Shown here: positions 11,481 through 23,386 of the stretch, in pieces
How positions within the stretch are numbered: the first letter of the stretch is position 1
Layout: each line of letters begins with the position of its first letter
Assembly: GCF_905147045.1 (NCBI RefSeq)
Contig: NC_065908.1
Span: 5,146,001-5,210,000, forward strand
Source: Nymphalis io
Lineage: Eukaryota; Arthropoda; Insecta; Lepidoptera; Nymphalidae
Direction: 5' to 3'
Length of the DNA: 64,000 nucleotides
The notes under the pieces: generated by a model
What the model was told of the DNA's origin: nothing
The model's input: the letters and a program-made list of their open reading frames with translations, nothing else
Database searches by the model: none
Translations under genes and position numbers: made by a program

Positions 11481-12081
11481 GGAGCTATGTTTAGAGTGTA
11501 TTCAACTTGGAAAATTTAGAAAGTTAGTTCTCTTTATGACGCAAACATCCATTATAAATAAGATTTTTCTTATCAGCGTTGTTTGGGGAAAATCAGGTTG
11601 AATATATTTTCGATGACTTTGTGTAATACTTTGATAAAACTTATAGGTTATATCCGCATTCATATAATTTTAAAATAATTAATCATCTGCAACGTTAATA
11701 GGACAGTCGATGTTAAACGAAACGAAACATGTCCAATTTCCTTTCAACATTGAATAAACTAAATAAGATAGTTTGTAAGCAATTTAACTTTAAAATAAAA
11801 ATTAGGAGTTCAGATCCTGTCCTTTCGGTTTAGGAAGCCATTTAAGGTCAAATAAATAACGAAATAAGTATTAATTATTCTTTCCAATAAATCTTATATT
11901 CCCGGCATATATAGCCCGTAAATATGAAATTCTTTTTTATATGTACTGTGCAAGATACTTAATAAATAATTTAAAAAATCAGGTAGACTTAAAATGTTAA
12001 AATATATCTATACATTTTTTATTTATTCCTGTCTGTTTCATTATTTAAATGTTCTCTACGGTGCTTGTTATTATTTAAGGA
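11481..12081. other. AT-rich stretch between the two X copies
   Basis: No coding region, RNA gene or known element is visible here. Confidence 0.5.
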
Positions 12082-12265
12082 TTGACGCCACAAAAAATCT
12101 AATGAAAATAGTTAACTAAACCACGTAGACATTGGCAGTAAGGTAACTTGCCATAGTCCAGTAATATCGCATGGAAGCAAAAAGTTAGCGCGATTCAACT
12201 ACGTACAGCGCCATCTAATTTATATATGTGAAACAACACGTATTCCGCTCTGCCGAAACTATTTA
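12082..12265. repeat. Unknown repeat X, copy 2
   Basis: Same orientation as copy 1; the core at 12184-12234 reads ttagcgcgattcaactacg and continues through acagcgccatctaa and atgtgaaacaa. The opening-to-core distance is about 102 bp against 130 bp in copy 1, so one of them has an indel. Confidence 0.6.
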
Positions 12266-12858
12266 AGCTTAGTATTAGGAAGGTAAGTTATTAAATAAAA
12301 AAAGGATTTTAGAAAATCTATCCATTGAAGAAAAAAATAAGGGTTAACGTATAATATATATGAGCCTCTCTATTTAAAATATTAAGAAACGTGTTGCAGA
12401 ATAAGAAAATGCGCTAAAGTACGGACTAAAAGTAGTCTGTGTTAGTTTGTTATTTTATGCAAGTGCTTGTAAATTTGTAATTTTTTTTTTTCTCAAGGAT
12501 TGAATTTTAAATATTAGTTTTTTATGTAAGCGCAATGATCCAATTAACCGAAGTTAGTTAATAAGTAGTTATAAAATACATATACATAATTATGTGTTTA
12601 TATTATATATACACAAAGAAACATTCTTTATCTTTTCACTTGTTTTTTTATTAAATTAGGGAAATATTTAAAGTCGATGTTTAAATAAAGCGATTAATGA
12701 CGAAATCAGTATGGCTATTATGTAAGAACAAACTCGCAATTCAATGCAGAAATCGTTCGTGAATAAGTATAACATTTCGTGAATACACGCATCAAAATAG
12801 AATATAAGTCGGTTGTCAACATTTTACGGATGAGATGACAGGTGCATTATAAACTTAA
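12266..12858. other. AT-rich stretch, no gene seen
   Basis: It includes a poly-T run at about 12480-12491. Nothing else is recognised. Confidence 0.5.
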
Positions 12859-13121
12859 TTAAGTTCATATCCCATCAAAAAGCTTTGGTTTCCTTATGAA
12901 AAAAAAAAAAAAAATGATTCTCCTAATTGTGATAGATGTGGACGTATTGAAGATCTACATCACTTGTTGATGGAATGTGTCAAGACACAGAATCAGAGAA
13001 AGTTGCTCTAAAATAATTTAAAAATATGTTTGTACAAAATATTGAGATTAAGGGACAATGGGACTGACGTGCCTGTGTAAGACAAATGTCCCTAAATTAA
13101 ATAAAGAATAAAAAAAATAAT
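12859..13121 (+). pseudogene. LINE 3' end with zinc-knuckle C-terminus
   Basis: The frame ending at the TAA at 13009-13011 reads WFPYE, four lysines, NDSPNCDRCGRIEDLHHLL and then MECVKTQNQRKLL. The CxxC...H-x4-C spacing is the CCHC-type motif at the C-terminus of several RNase H-bearing LINE lineages (R1/I/LOA-like). A 16-base A run at 12899-12914 sits inside the coding frame. The 3' UTR is about 100 bp and ends aaataaagaataaaaaaaat, a poly-A tail. Upstream of 12859 the frame is closed, so this is a severely 5'-truncated copy. Confidence 0.72.
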
Positions 13122-14360
13122 ATCTTTATAAAGTTCTTACAGAATAGCATTGCAGTCCTAATAAAATAAGTTGTTACATTGTTACACAAGAACCAAAATC
13201 ACGAGTACCATAGCATTACAGTCCTTTAGATTATGAATAAAAGTTACGGCGATTTAATTAAAACGCGTACAGCCTAACGGTTCGCTTCAAGCGCTTAGTA
13301 CATAGTGGCGCAGCTAAATAAAAAATGAGAGTAGGTTTATTTTTCCATTAAATTTACTGAAATATTCATGACATGATCGAGTTCTCAATCATTTAGTGAC
13401 GTCATTATATTGTAAACAATTAATGTAGCCTTAAAAGCTCATCCGTATATACCTAGAAATGTGAAATGTTGTAAATCCACTTATGATGATTTGCTATTTT
13501 AATGCGTGTGTCCATTGAATGTAATGATTATTATTATCAAACTTGCGTATCATTTTCTGTAATAATATTTATTCGTCACACTAAGATATATATCATTGTG
13601 CCTGTAATTATACTGAATTACCTCCAAACCAAAGCGATAAAAGTTGCTTGATGGCAGAATGTACGAACTAGGTTTCCGAAATGATATATTGATATCACTA
13701 TTATAAATTCGACACAACTATTTCGAGTTTAATGTATTTGAAACGTCTGTCCACTTAAAATAATTTATATACTTAATTTGTATAAACTAAAATAATTTTA
13801 TTTATAACTAATATAGCAACTGATTTTTGAAATAAAAATAAAGTTATAAAATATGCAATTGTATATTTTATGACGGGGATCGAGTTGTCGTTTTTGTTTA
13901 TTATTCATCTTACTTTCAACGGTGCTTTTTTCCGTCGCAGGTTTCCTTGTATCTTTAACCGAGCACGAAGTGTAGTATTTTTAAGTTAATATAGCTATTT
14001 ACCAAATACCAAAACAATAATTTTTTGTCCGTCTGTTTTGATTTACTTTAAAACAGGTATTATTAAGTTCTGGGTAATGTTTATTTCATCAAAATTGGTT
14101 GAGTCTATCAAAAGTTATAAAAATTTAAAAGTTAACGTACATATCTTTGTTGTCTACTATTTAAGGATTATCTATATAAATAAATAAGATTGAAGCGTCT
14201 GTATGTGATTTCAAATTTTTAGATTATCGCTGGTACCTTATAATTTAAATATTTAATATTAATAAATGAAATAGGCATTATGTACGATTAAAGGCAGATT
14301 TAAAAGGATTTTTGTTTCAAGATGAATTCCACGCTGGCAAGGCCACGGGATTTTTTAGTT
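13122..14360. other. AT-rich stretch with faint repeat remnants
   Basis: The words atagcattgcagtcct (about 13144) and atagcattacagtcct (about 13211) form a short direct repeat. The sequence gttacggcgatttaatt near 13242, followed by cgcgtacagcc, recalls the core of repeat X. A possible ctag-edge fragment lies at 14020-14110. No gene seen. Confidence 0.4.
13595..13680 (-). mobile_element. SINE-2 fragment
   Basis: attgtgcctgtaattatact followed by acctccaaacc and tgatggcagaatgt resembles the central part of SINE-2 reversed. It is weak and short. Confidence 0.38.
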
Positions 14361-14457
14361 ATAAATGTAACCGAAAATTAAGAACATGAAAACTAAAAGT
14401 AATTTGGTTTGAAAGCGTTTAAGATTAAAGTCTAACCACTAGGCTATCTCGATTCAA
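14361..14457 (-). mobile_element. SINE-1 head, degenerate
   Basis: aattaagaacatgaaaact, a box-B-like ttggtttgaaag and ctaaccactaggctatctcg at 14432-14451 follow the reversed SINE-1 head. Heavily diverged. Confidence 0.52.
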
Positions 14458-14635
14458 GTTGCGTAATAAAATTATCATGCACGTAAATAAAATTCTAAGC
14501 TATTGAAATACAGAGCTATTGCAATCGAGTAGTGAATGAGTGTTTGCACTTTCCTCACTATGTTATGTAAGTCCATACTTTTATCTCAATAATAAGCACT
14601 TAATAGATACATATAAAGCCCCTCTGATTTATAAT

Positions 14636-14905
14636 AATTATAATGATAATAATATCCTGGGACATTTTTCACACACGGCCATCTGATCCAAAATTAAGCT
14701 TGTACAAGCCTTGTGCTATGGAAACCAGACAACTGATATACTACATATACTACTTTTTCTTTTGTAAATACATACTTATATAGATAATTACAACCAGAAT
14801 CAGGACAAACAGACATGTTCATGCACACAAATGTCTGTCCTGGGTGGGAATCGACCCCACAACCTTCGGCGTAAAAGGCAAGTATCTACCAACAACGCCA
14901 TTTTA
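14636..14905 (-). mobile_element. SINE-4, nearly full length
   Basis: Reversed it starts with an ATT-rich tail and aatatcctgggacattt and ends with the tRNA-like head, whose box B is gtgggaatcgaccccac (a near-perfect T-arm) and whose anticodon side is ccttcggcg. The last head bases are altered to aacgccat. Confidence 0.92.
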
Positions 14906-15023
14906 TTATATTAATTAAAATGTTGGAAGGAAAATGATAGCTATCTATTACTCAAATTACTAAATTAAATATTGGCCGAAACAAAAAAAATGCAATTATA
15001 AACATATTTATTTATCATTTATC

Positions 15024-15200
15024 AGATGGTAGGGTTATATGTAGACCGGTTTGGGTGGGTCCAATGATTTACCAGTTACCATACATTAATAATTTGTAAT
15101 AGTGTGAACCAGTGTAATTAAAGCCACAAGGGAAATATGTTAGATGTCATGGTTAGTGAAGTTATAAGGTTTTAAAAAGTAACTTGTTTCTTACATAGTC
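15024..15200 (+). mobile_element. SINE-2, degenerate copy
   Basis: atggtagggttatatg, gaccggtttgggtgggt, agtgtgaaccagtgtaatta, aagccacaagggaaatatg and a final gtttcttaca follow SINE-2 order with deletions. Confidence 0.6.
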
Positions 15201-17397
15201 TTTGTAATAATTATAGTAATTACTCTTCCTCTTTCTCGAATTAAAAAAGAAAATGTGGCAGCCGTGGGACCCGCGGCAGCACTAACTGATGTTTATTAAA
15301 ATAATTTATTATAAATGTAAACCAATACATACATGTATATTAAAATAAATTTAAGCATACTGATTCATTAATAAAATAAATATATTTTTTTTTAAATAAT
15401 CACGCACACGAAAGTAAGGATAAGCGAGCGGCAGCGATATGCCCCCTATATTGGTTTAAGAAAGCGTTATTCCATTTACCGTAACGGTATACGAGCCCCT
15501 TTAACCACCAAGTCGTGCCAATATGTGTTACAACAACAAAAAGATACATTATTTGTGTTTATTTTAAGATTTAAGAGATCTGGTATTGATAAATTAGACA
15601 TTTGTCGAAATATCAAAGATAAATGATAAATTAGTTTTATATAACTAAAACATCAATAATAATATGGATTCTTTTCGCTGTTATTTTAAGGTACTAAGAG
15701 ACGATTTTTTATTCTCTAGTTAATTTTTACTTAAATAATTAGTTAAACAGAACTAATTTATCTTTTACCGAGTCGAATGAACTTGTTCGTAATTATTCAG
15801 ACGCATTTTTTGCTGAAAAGTTACTTTAGCTTAAAATTTAATTCAGTTAACCTGCTACGCGAGACAATAACTTAAATAAAACCTTATAATAAACTTTTTA
15901 AATGAGCTATCAAGCGAGTTATTGAATGACTATTAAAAATGTTTTTGTTAAAACGTAAGTTTTATGCTCGATTAAAAAATTGACCTTGAGTGTTTTAAAT
16001 AACTTAACCATTATGAAGAATACGTCAAATACCCGTTCACAGTTCATTAACCTTGTGATAAGAACAAACCTAAGTACTTCAAGTCTCTTAAGTTACATTC
16101 CGTGCTTATATTTATTCGAGAAAAAAAATGAGTGAGGAATTTTGGAGACCAGTCAAGTAACTAGTCTTTTCAGAAATGAAACAAAATGCTCACGAGACAT
16201 AAATACATATTTTAGGCTTAAAGAACTAAAGCGCTCGTTGAGGAAAAAAAATAGCTTACAACGCGTTGTGATCATTGTAAAGCATTTACATCGCGAAAAT
16301 CCTGTCATGGCTCTTATAAAAACGCTGAACGATGAACTGAACAACGTGTCATGTTGTGGCAAAATACAGAAAGACCACGTGGCCATCTCAGCTTAAAGGT
16401 AAAAAACAAAATTAAAGTAATTATTGGAAATAGTAATTCGTCTAGCATTTTATATGGAAACCTGTCGAAAGAAATGTATGATTGAACGTTGTGAAATAGG
16501 CGTTGCCAACATTATTTTTCAGAATTCCATTAGTGATTACGTTATACAACGGATCCGTATATCATATCCATTCAACAAACATAATCGTCAATCGTTATGG
16601 GACTACACCCGCAGGCACTTTCCAAACTAACACAGCTAAAACTATAACATAAACACGAAATCTTTATATATTATATAAGATTTGAAGATCTCTTAATGTC
16701 TAAAGAAAGATCACCAGATAAAACGTATATATATTTTTAGATAGGCCTATCAAAATTGGAAAAAACGAAACCTACCTTTCGTTTAATTTATTTATCACAC
16801 AACTTATTCAATAATCAAAGTTATTAAATCAGTGACGTTAATTTTGTAAATTAATGTTTAATTAATTTAGAAAATTGCAAACAATAATTATATTATTAGC
16901 TTATATTAAGTTACCTATTGTTTTTTTGTATCAAATAATAGCAAAGGTGTTTGTTATTTCGAATGAGGCAATAACTATGTAGTTTTTAATGTTTTTTTTT
17001 GGTACGCGTCCAACACTACAGTTTGAACAAACAAAGGAAATAAACGCTGAACAATATAATGAAAAACGAAAAGTAAAAATGAAAATATGAATTTTTCATT
17101 TTTGAAAGTGATTCGGAGAGTTTTTTTTAAATACAATAACAATAAAAAAAAACAATAATACTTAAGTGAAAATCATTTTTTCACAAAACAACTTGCTCGA
17201 TACAATAATATTACGAACATATATTATATAATATATCTAACTACTTGAGGCTGAGGTTTATAAATTGCTTACATAAGAAGTTTTTTTTATTTGTTTTTAA
17301 AGATTCAAAGTAAAAGGCAAATTGAAAATCTTTATTTAATATAAGACTGGAAACAATAGAATTCCGAACCAGATCGGTAAGAGGAACAATACAGAAT
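15201..17397. other. AT-rich stretch, no defended gene
   Basis: A GC-richer patch at 15410-15540 is not recognised. Two successive minor open frames at 16142-16396 and 16424-16630 begin at TTG rather than ATG, lie in different frames and have no recognisable domain, so I do not call them genes. Confidence 0.45.
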
Positions 17398-17495
17398 GAT
17401 ATTGAATGCATCGTTGGTCTAGTAACCGATGCGACCGCAAAACCTCTCTAAGCATATAACGTTGTCTCACTCTCTTCTCAAGCCGGAATACGATT
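17398..17495. mobile_element. Possible SINE-3 head and SINE-2 scrap
   Basis: tgcatcgttggtctagtaac at about 17407-17426 resembles the SINE-3 A-box region on the plus strand. The following tctcactctcttctcaagcc plus ggaatac resembles reversed SINE-2. Both are weak. Confidence 0.28.
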
Positions 17496-18385
17496 ATATA
17501 AAGTGATGATGCCGAAGCATTTAATATATTCCAATATAGAATAACTAGTGAAACTCAAACGTTACCAAACCACCTAAAACCAAAGAATTTAATATTGTTT
17601 CCCAATAATATTAAAGAAATAACACAATGTAAGCGAGTTATTAGGTATTTTTCATAATATTAAGATAATAAACAAAAATCGTGAATATATTATGTTTATT
17701 AATAAATAAAAATCAAATTAACGAAGCCGGAACTGCTTTTAAATTAAACTCAGAATCCAATTAATTTGAAACAATGAGTTCATATCTTATCATATCAGGG
17801 GCGCAATATATCAGGGCTTGAGTACCGCAAATGAACTCGAAACATAATTTCGTTCGACCCCTAGAGTGCACTTCTCTGGCCCTAAACGAATTTTCGTAGG
17901 GCTAAAACAGAGAAAGGATAGTTTAGCATTTTTCTATCATCTCTATAATAAACAGATAATTGGTATACATTCCACAACAGATAACAAACTACACATGCAC
18001 TCACACATACACAACAAGTACATATGCGCTCGTGATTAGCTGATACCTACCTTTTCAATTAAGACTACTTCTATACATAATAATGTAATCCCCTTCTGGC
18101 CTTACTGTAATATTTCTTAGTATGTAGCAATTCAATTCATAACGCTGTTGAGTTACCAATAAATAAATAATATCAAAGCGATACTTCGAGCATGACGAGG
18201 GTGAGTGTACTTGTATCAGAAATTCTTTGGACATAAACAGGTTTCTTGACGATTTTTTACTATACGCGAAACAATTTACGCTAGTGGTATATAACAAAAT
18301 TGATAATCTTTTACTTGATTTTGTATGGGTAAATCCAGTTCAAAGTTAAAAAATAAAAATTGTATGTGAACTAAATTATTTTCAC
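17496..18385. other. AT-rich stretch, no gene seen
   Basis: The 80-codon minus-strand frame at 18055-18297 has no recognisable domain. The part 17800-17900 is GC-richer but unassigned. Confidence 0.45.
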
Positions 18386-18455
18386 AAGGGTTGAAATTTG
18401 AACCCACGGCATTCGGTTAAAAGCAACTCCATTGACTATATTGACCCATCACATT
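18386..18455 (-). mobile_element. Possible SINE-1 head remnant
   Basis: aaatttgaacccacggcatt and cggttaaaagca have the spacing of the reversed SINE-1 tRNA-like head (box B to anticodon stem). No body is attached. Confidence 0.33.
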
Positions 18456-18784
18456 TATAGACTAACTTAATCCTAATTATCAACTATTAAAGTCATACAA
18501 TGGAATGTTTATTTATTTAAGTAAGATAAATATTATACTATTTCGTCAACTAAGCTCGAATTGAGAAAAACGATCTACCCATAAAATTACTTTTATTTTA
18601 GTGCGTACTTCGTTTGTTGTTTTTTTTTAATAATCATTGACGTTTTGTCCATGCCTTTGATGTATATTTCTCATATTTTTTAGAGTTTATTTTATATGTG
18701 TCTTCATATTTCCATTTCCAGGTAACATCACACAATCTTTCCCATATCTATATAACTCCACTACTCAACATTATTATTTTATTG

Positions 18785-18905
18785 ATTGCAGGTTGAATGA
18801 GATATTGTAACTACAGGCACAAGGCACATAACTTTGTAGTTCTCATTGTTGGCGGCGCATGAGCGATCTAAGGAATGGTTATTATTTCTTATAGTGCCAT
18901 CGGTC
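18785..18905 (+). mobile_element. SINE-2, degenerate, left arm of inverted pair
   Basis: gcaggttgaatgagat, aactacaggcacaaggcaca, cattgttggcggcgcat and tatttcttatagtgcc follow SINE-2 from its middle to near its 3' end. The next bases belong to an opposite-strand copy. Confidence 0.7.
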
Positions 18906-19118
18906 ATAGACATTGGCGCAGTAATAAATATTAATCGTGCCTTACATCGCCAATGCACCACCAACCGTGGGAATTAAGATGTTATGTCTCGAGCCTATAG
19001 TTCAACTAGATCACTCACCCTCCAAATTGGAACACAACCTTAAGAAGTACTGTTGTTTTGTCTGATGAGAGGGTGCTACCTACCCAGATGAGTTGTTATA
19101 AAGCTCTACGTAATTCGT
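18906..19118 (-). mobile_element. SINE-2, degenerate, right arm of inverted pair
   Basis: cttacatcgccaatgcacca, ccaaccgtgggaattaagat, gatcactcaccctccaaatt, tactgttgttttgtctgatg and gtgctacctacccagatgag are SINE-2 reversed. The poly-A end is missing at the junction with the left arm, so the pair is tail-to-tail. Confidence 0.82.
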
Positions 19119-19800
19119 GATATTTAGTGAAACATTTTTGTAACTCTATTGGTCAACAGTATACGTGACTCACAGGTTCGACAGAATTCCGAAAACTATT
19201 TTCACCCTGATTACTTCACGAACAAAAAGAAAATAATTACTTTAATAGTTTTTAATAGCATGTATTATTATTTTTTAAGTGTACTGTTATTATGTCGAAT
19301 AAAAGCTCCCATTTTATAGCAAAAGTCTTGTAAATATTTCAGGAGAATGATCTAGAAGAAAATGAACATTAAACTGTTTAATTTAATAGATTACAAGAAA
19401 ATAATATATAGTGAAGTGTCAGATTGTGTTTCATATATCTTTACTTACAACATCCATTTAGAGCTTACGTAATTTCGTGCAATATGAAGTCCTTGAAATA
19501 ATAATTAACTAATTTATAGCGTGTTCATACTTATGTATGCAGAGAGAGAATATTTGAAATACGTTTTCATTTTAGTTATCAACTTCAATGGATATGTACG
19601 GATCTATTAATAAACTCATATATGAAATTTCATAAATATTATTTTTATTGATACACTTATTGGACTCTTTGAATTTTATTTAAAAAAAAATGTTTTTGTT
19701 TGTGAAATTATATTTCAAGTATTGTTGAATATTTACGACTTAGAAGAATTTAGTTGACATTTTCACGGGACCGAATAATTCTTAAAAAAATATTGCTAGT
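19119..19800. other. AT-rich stretch, no gene seen
   Basis: No recognisable feature. Confidence 0.5.
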
Positions 19801-20064
19801 CTGGCAAATGGGTCAACTAATGGTAATCATCACTGCCTTTAGACATTGGTACCATAACGATTAGGAAATTTAACCATCTGTTACATCGTCAATGAGTTAC
19901 CTTGAAAACTAAGTTGTAACGTCCCTTGTGTCTGTAGTTCTCCTAGCTTATAATCTCTTTAAACCGGAATACAACAATATTAAATTAATAACAATATTAA
20001 TATTAGTATAGATGAAGTTAGAGTATGATAAATGAGGTACCTACGTAAATGGGCTTGCAAGAAG
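19801..20064 (-). mobile_element. SINE-2, diverged, with AT-rich insertion
   Basis: aaatgggtcaactaatggta, aagttgtaacgtcccttgtg, ctttaaaccggaatacaaca and the final ggtacctacgtaaatgggct follow the reversed SINE-2. About 50 bp of AT-rich sequence around 19980-20025 replaces the usual gcggtagaat segment. Confidence 0.72.
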
Positions 20065-21537
20065 ATAGTCAGTCAGTAGCAGCACTTAAGGCCGTTGGTC
20101 TTACGCCTTATCACTCTCTAGTCGTGCCAGATTCTCATAGTATAATGAAAAATGAATTGCCCTTTGTTAGTGCAAAGATTCAACCAAAATTCGATCAGAT
20201 GTTATTTACTAATAGTTACAATTAGAGATATGATCTTGTTCCAGGATTACATAAGTAGCCCAAATCGAAGCTTCGAGTCTATTTCACTAGATACCTAATA
20301 GAGCGTTTATATATCAAGTTTTATAAATATACGACTTTACCTAAAATTCAGTTAAGTAGGTCATCAGATAAACAATACTGTTTTCTTGTTTCGGATGACA
20401 AATAAATGTTTAACGAAGATACCGATGAACGACATTTATACGGAACTAACCCACGGCTTCGCCCGCGTTTATTTGGGGGGTACCCTATGTTCTTTTCTCG
20501 TGATAACGTGTATGCTAAATTTAATGATTGCGTAGGTAAGACGTGATAGAGTTATAAATAAGCAAACTCACTTTCGCTCGAGAGAGATATTAGAAGCAAT
20601 TCGTTACATGAGATCTAGTTTAAAACAATTTTAGATCTTGATTAAGAAGTTAATCGCTAGCCGCAATTATCGAGTAAGAAAAGAAATACGGCTTTTATGT
20701 GAGGAAAATCATTAATGAGGTTAATAGCCACTTTGTCGGCTCTTTCAGCTTATGTACGGCTTAAGTTATGACATTATATTTTAGTATTTGTTTCCTTTTA
20801 CATTTATTATTTTACTTTTATCTGGTTGGTTTCCAATTTTGATAATTTGATATATATTTGCTGATTTTTCTTGGTATAATATTCAATTCCGTTAGTTTTA
20901 TATATGATTATATTACAGTACACCACAAACTTATAATACAAAAATGTCGTAGCACTAAAACATTGTGTGTTATACAAAGGGCCGTCTTATGACTAAATAA
21001 GCATCTTTTCATTATATAAAATGACAATTCGATATATATTGATCGATTGTTATAATTTTATTGATACTATATAAAAAGTATAATATAAAATAATTAAACA
21101 CAAAAAGTTATAAACTAGATAATTAAATGATTATGATGACGTCATCAATCGATTTCGGTCCCGATGGCTGTTCTATTGTTCACATGGGGAGCTATTTACG
21201 CAGTCAACACAAAAGCAAGTCTATTCCGTAACACTCATAATTCCTTCAATGGGGCATTACCGAAAGTATTCTAGTCACCTCCCACGCGGTTATGATTTGT
21301 ACAAATATAAATATTTCTTATGTTCAGATATTTAGACAGATTTAGGCAATATGTAATTACATACTAAAATTTCACGCATGCATAAATGCATACGAATTTA
21401 AATAATAATAGAAACACGAAGCAACAGTCTCTTCAGTTGCCAGACGAGAAATAGAACAGCCGCTTTTTTCAAAAATAGTACACACTAAAATCACTAGACA
21501 TTATACCTATATGTATATATTTTACCCTTAACAGGTC
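20065..21537. other. AT-rich stretch with a ctag-edge remnant
   Basis: taacccacggcttcgcccgc at about 20448, followed by ggggtaccctatgttctttt, is a remnant of the ctag-edge/ccgcggctt group and fades out near 20560. The rest shows nothing I can name. Confidence 0.42.
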
Positions 21538-21664
21538 AGCATTTGACCATTATCTTGCCTGGTGTTAAACATCGACACGGTATTAAACATCGACACGGTA
21601 GCACGCTTGAGTAGAAGAAACCTCTTTACATTGGATTTAAAGACACCAACGTTGTACCTTTTAT
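21538..21664 (-). pseudogene. Jockey/CR1-like LINE C-terminal scrap
   Basis: On the minus strand the frame reads YNVGVFKSNVKRFLLLKRA, matching the conserved end of Jockey/CR1 reverse transcriptases (compare FKSRVNRFLLDGRA at 10340-10962). It is followed by a perfect 18-bp tandem duplication (21565-21582 and 21583-21600) that repeats six codons, then a stop near 21538. Only the last 40 or so residues survive. Confidence 0.62.
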
Positions 21665-21826
21665 GAAATAAAATATACCAAGGGTAAGCAAAAAACGGTA
21701 ATAAATTAAAAATAACATTCTAAAATGTTTACTTGAATTGAAATGTTGATTTATGGGAATAAATATTCTTTAAGCGTAAATGTGCCAGAAAGTAAAAACT
21801 AATTTGTTTGATAGTACGTATTCACC

Positions 21827-21920
21827 ACCATCTATAGACATTGGCGTTGTAAGAAATATGAACCATGACTTATATTACAATTGCCCCACCTCCTTGGGAA
21901 CTAAAATGTTACGTTAGTTA
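21827..21920 (-). mobile_element. SINE-2 fragment
   Basis: atctatagacattggcgttg, taagaaatatgaaccatgac and cctccttgggaactaaaatg represent the central part of SINE-2 reversed. Confidence 0.65.
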
Positions 21921-21956
21921 TATGCACATACGGGACAGCGCGTGCCATGTTTTGCT

Positions 21957-22082
21957 TTTTTTTTCTTTGACAAATGGGCTATCTGATGGTAAGTGGTCAC
22001 CACTGACCATAGACATGGCGCTGTAAGATATTTAAACCGTCCGCATACATATTTCGCACATAAACCAACCTAAAAATTACCA
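21957..22082 (-). mobile_element. SINE-2 fragment
   Basis: It begins with a T-rich tail, then acaaatgggctatctgatgg, taagtggtcaccactgacca and tagacatggcgctgtaaga. It fades out at aaaccaacctaaaaattac. With the copy at 21827 it is a second same-orientation partial copy only 37 bp away. Confidence 0.68.
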
Positions 22083-22526
22083 AATATATCATTAACTACG
22101 GTATTTATAAACCATCGTTAAATCCAAACGGTAAATAAAATACTTTAAATCAAAAAGCTCTTTTTAAGATTGAAATGTTATTTTCAAAGGTGCCATTTCT
22201 ATGATATTATTTGTTCTTAGAAACAAATGTACGTAGAGTGTGTGATGTGATATAACCTTTGTAACCTTCAAAGGGATGAAAGGAGAAAAGCCAGTCATTG
22301 AGCACGTCAACCGCGGCTCCATAGCACGAAGTTTGAAACAAAAAAAATCTTTAAAAAAGTAATATTTTTGTACGTGTGAAGAGTTTGGACTTGAACAATG
22401 AATATGTATTTTTTTATTTACTCCCCAGACGTCTCAATATTCAAGAGATAAAATTTGATGGAATGCACATAAGTCTAGTCCTATTCTATGATACATATGC
22501 GAATCATGGTTATTATATTCATATTA
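22083..22526. other. AT-rich stretch, no gene seen
   Basis: The 87-codon frame at 22376-22639 runs into a SINE-3 head and begins at a GTG, so it is not called a gene. Confidence 0.5.
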
Positions 22527-22627
22527 ACTGCCTCGTTGGTCTAGTAGGAAACCTTAGGGTCGCAATTCTCGAGGTCCTGGGTTTAAACCCTGATAAAAAA
22601 ATATTGGGGTTTTCAGTCGATAAACCC
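22527..22627 (+). mobile_element. SINE-3 tRNA-like head, 3' truncated
   Basis: actgcctcgttggtctagta (box A), then gaggtcctgggtttaaaccc (box B) and aaaaatattggggttttcag match the first 100 bp of SINE-3. The body beyond is absent. Confidence 0.75.
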
Positions 22628-22760
22628 AAGGTCGATTGAAAGTTCATGATGGACGATAGTTTAGATACCTTTACCTAAGCAAGATAAGATGCCTGAATTG
22701 ATATAACTACTGTTACTTTAAGCCTTACATTTTATTTTATTTTTAAATCTATTTACAAAT

Positions 22761-22987
22761 AAGTAGGCGGTCCGGCATATGGGTAAGTGATCACCAATGA
22801 GATATTAAGCAGTCCTTAAAATGCCAAGGGCCACCAACCTTCGGAACTAAGTTGTCATGTCACTCGACCCTGTTACACAGGCTCATTCACCTTTAAATCA
22901 GAAAACAATAATACTAAACAATGCACTTTTGTGACAGAATAAGTGGGTGGTACCTACCTAGGATTGCACAAAGTCCTACCACCAAGT
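22761..22987 (-). mobile_element. SINE-2, diverged
   Basis: aagtaggcggtccggcatat, gccaccaaccttcggaacta, cacaggctcattcacctttaaa, agaataagtgggtggtacct and gcacaaagtcctaccaccaa follow SINE-2 reversed. The poly-A end and part of the middle are deleted. Confidence 0.78.
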
Positions 22988-23386
22988 CTTTGTAATTTAA
23001 ACAAATTTCTAAGTTTCCATAAACTTTGTAGCGAGTATAAAATACTGAGTCATAAATAGGCGTTAATTACAGTTTTCTTATTAAAACTTTGCGTTCAGGT
23101 TGTATACAAGCTTTCATACTTTATTCCTGTTTGTTAAATATGAACTTTTTGTATATATTTATAATTGTTTTAGTTATTTTACTTGTTTCTACCTTCTATA
23201 CAATTTAATCGATTAGAATAAAAATATATCATCGGAAAATTTCAATGGATTTTGCATATTTGTTTTATATTTATAAACTGCTGTTGTAAAGTTTCAGCTG
23301 GACCAGTTAATTATATAAGTAGTTGATAGTAGTGCTTATTTATTTATTTTTTGTAATTTTGTATATGAGTCTTGTTACTTGAATAA
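22988..23386. other. AT-rich stretch, no gene seen
   Basis: No recognisable feature. Confidence 0.5.

Noticed and set aside
16142..16630. Two consecutive frames suggestive of a small gene
   Set aside because: Both begin at TTG, are in different frames, and show no domain or trustworthy splice signals.
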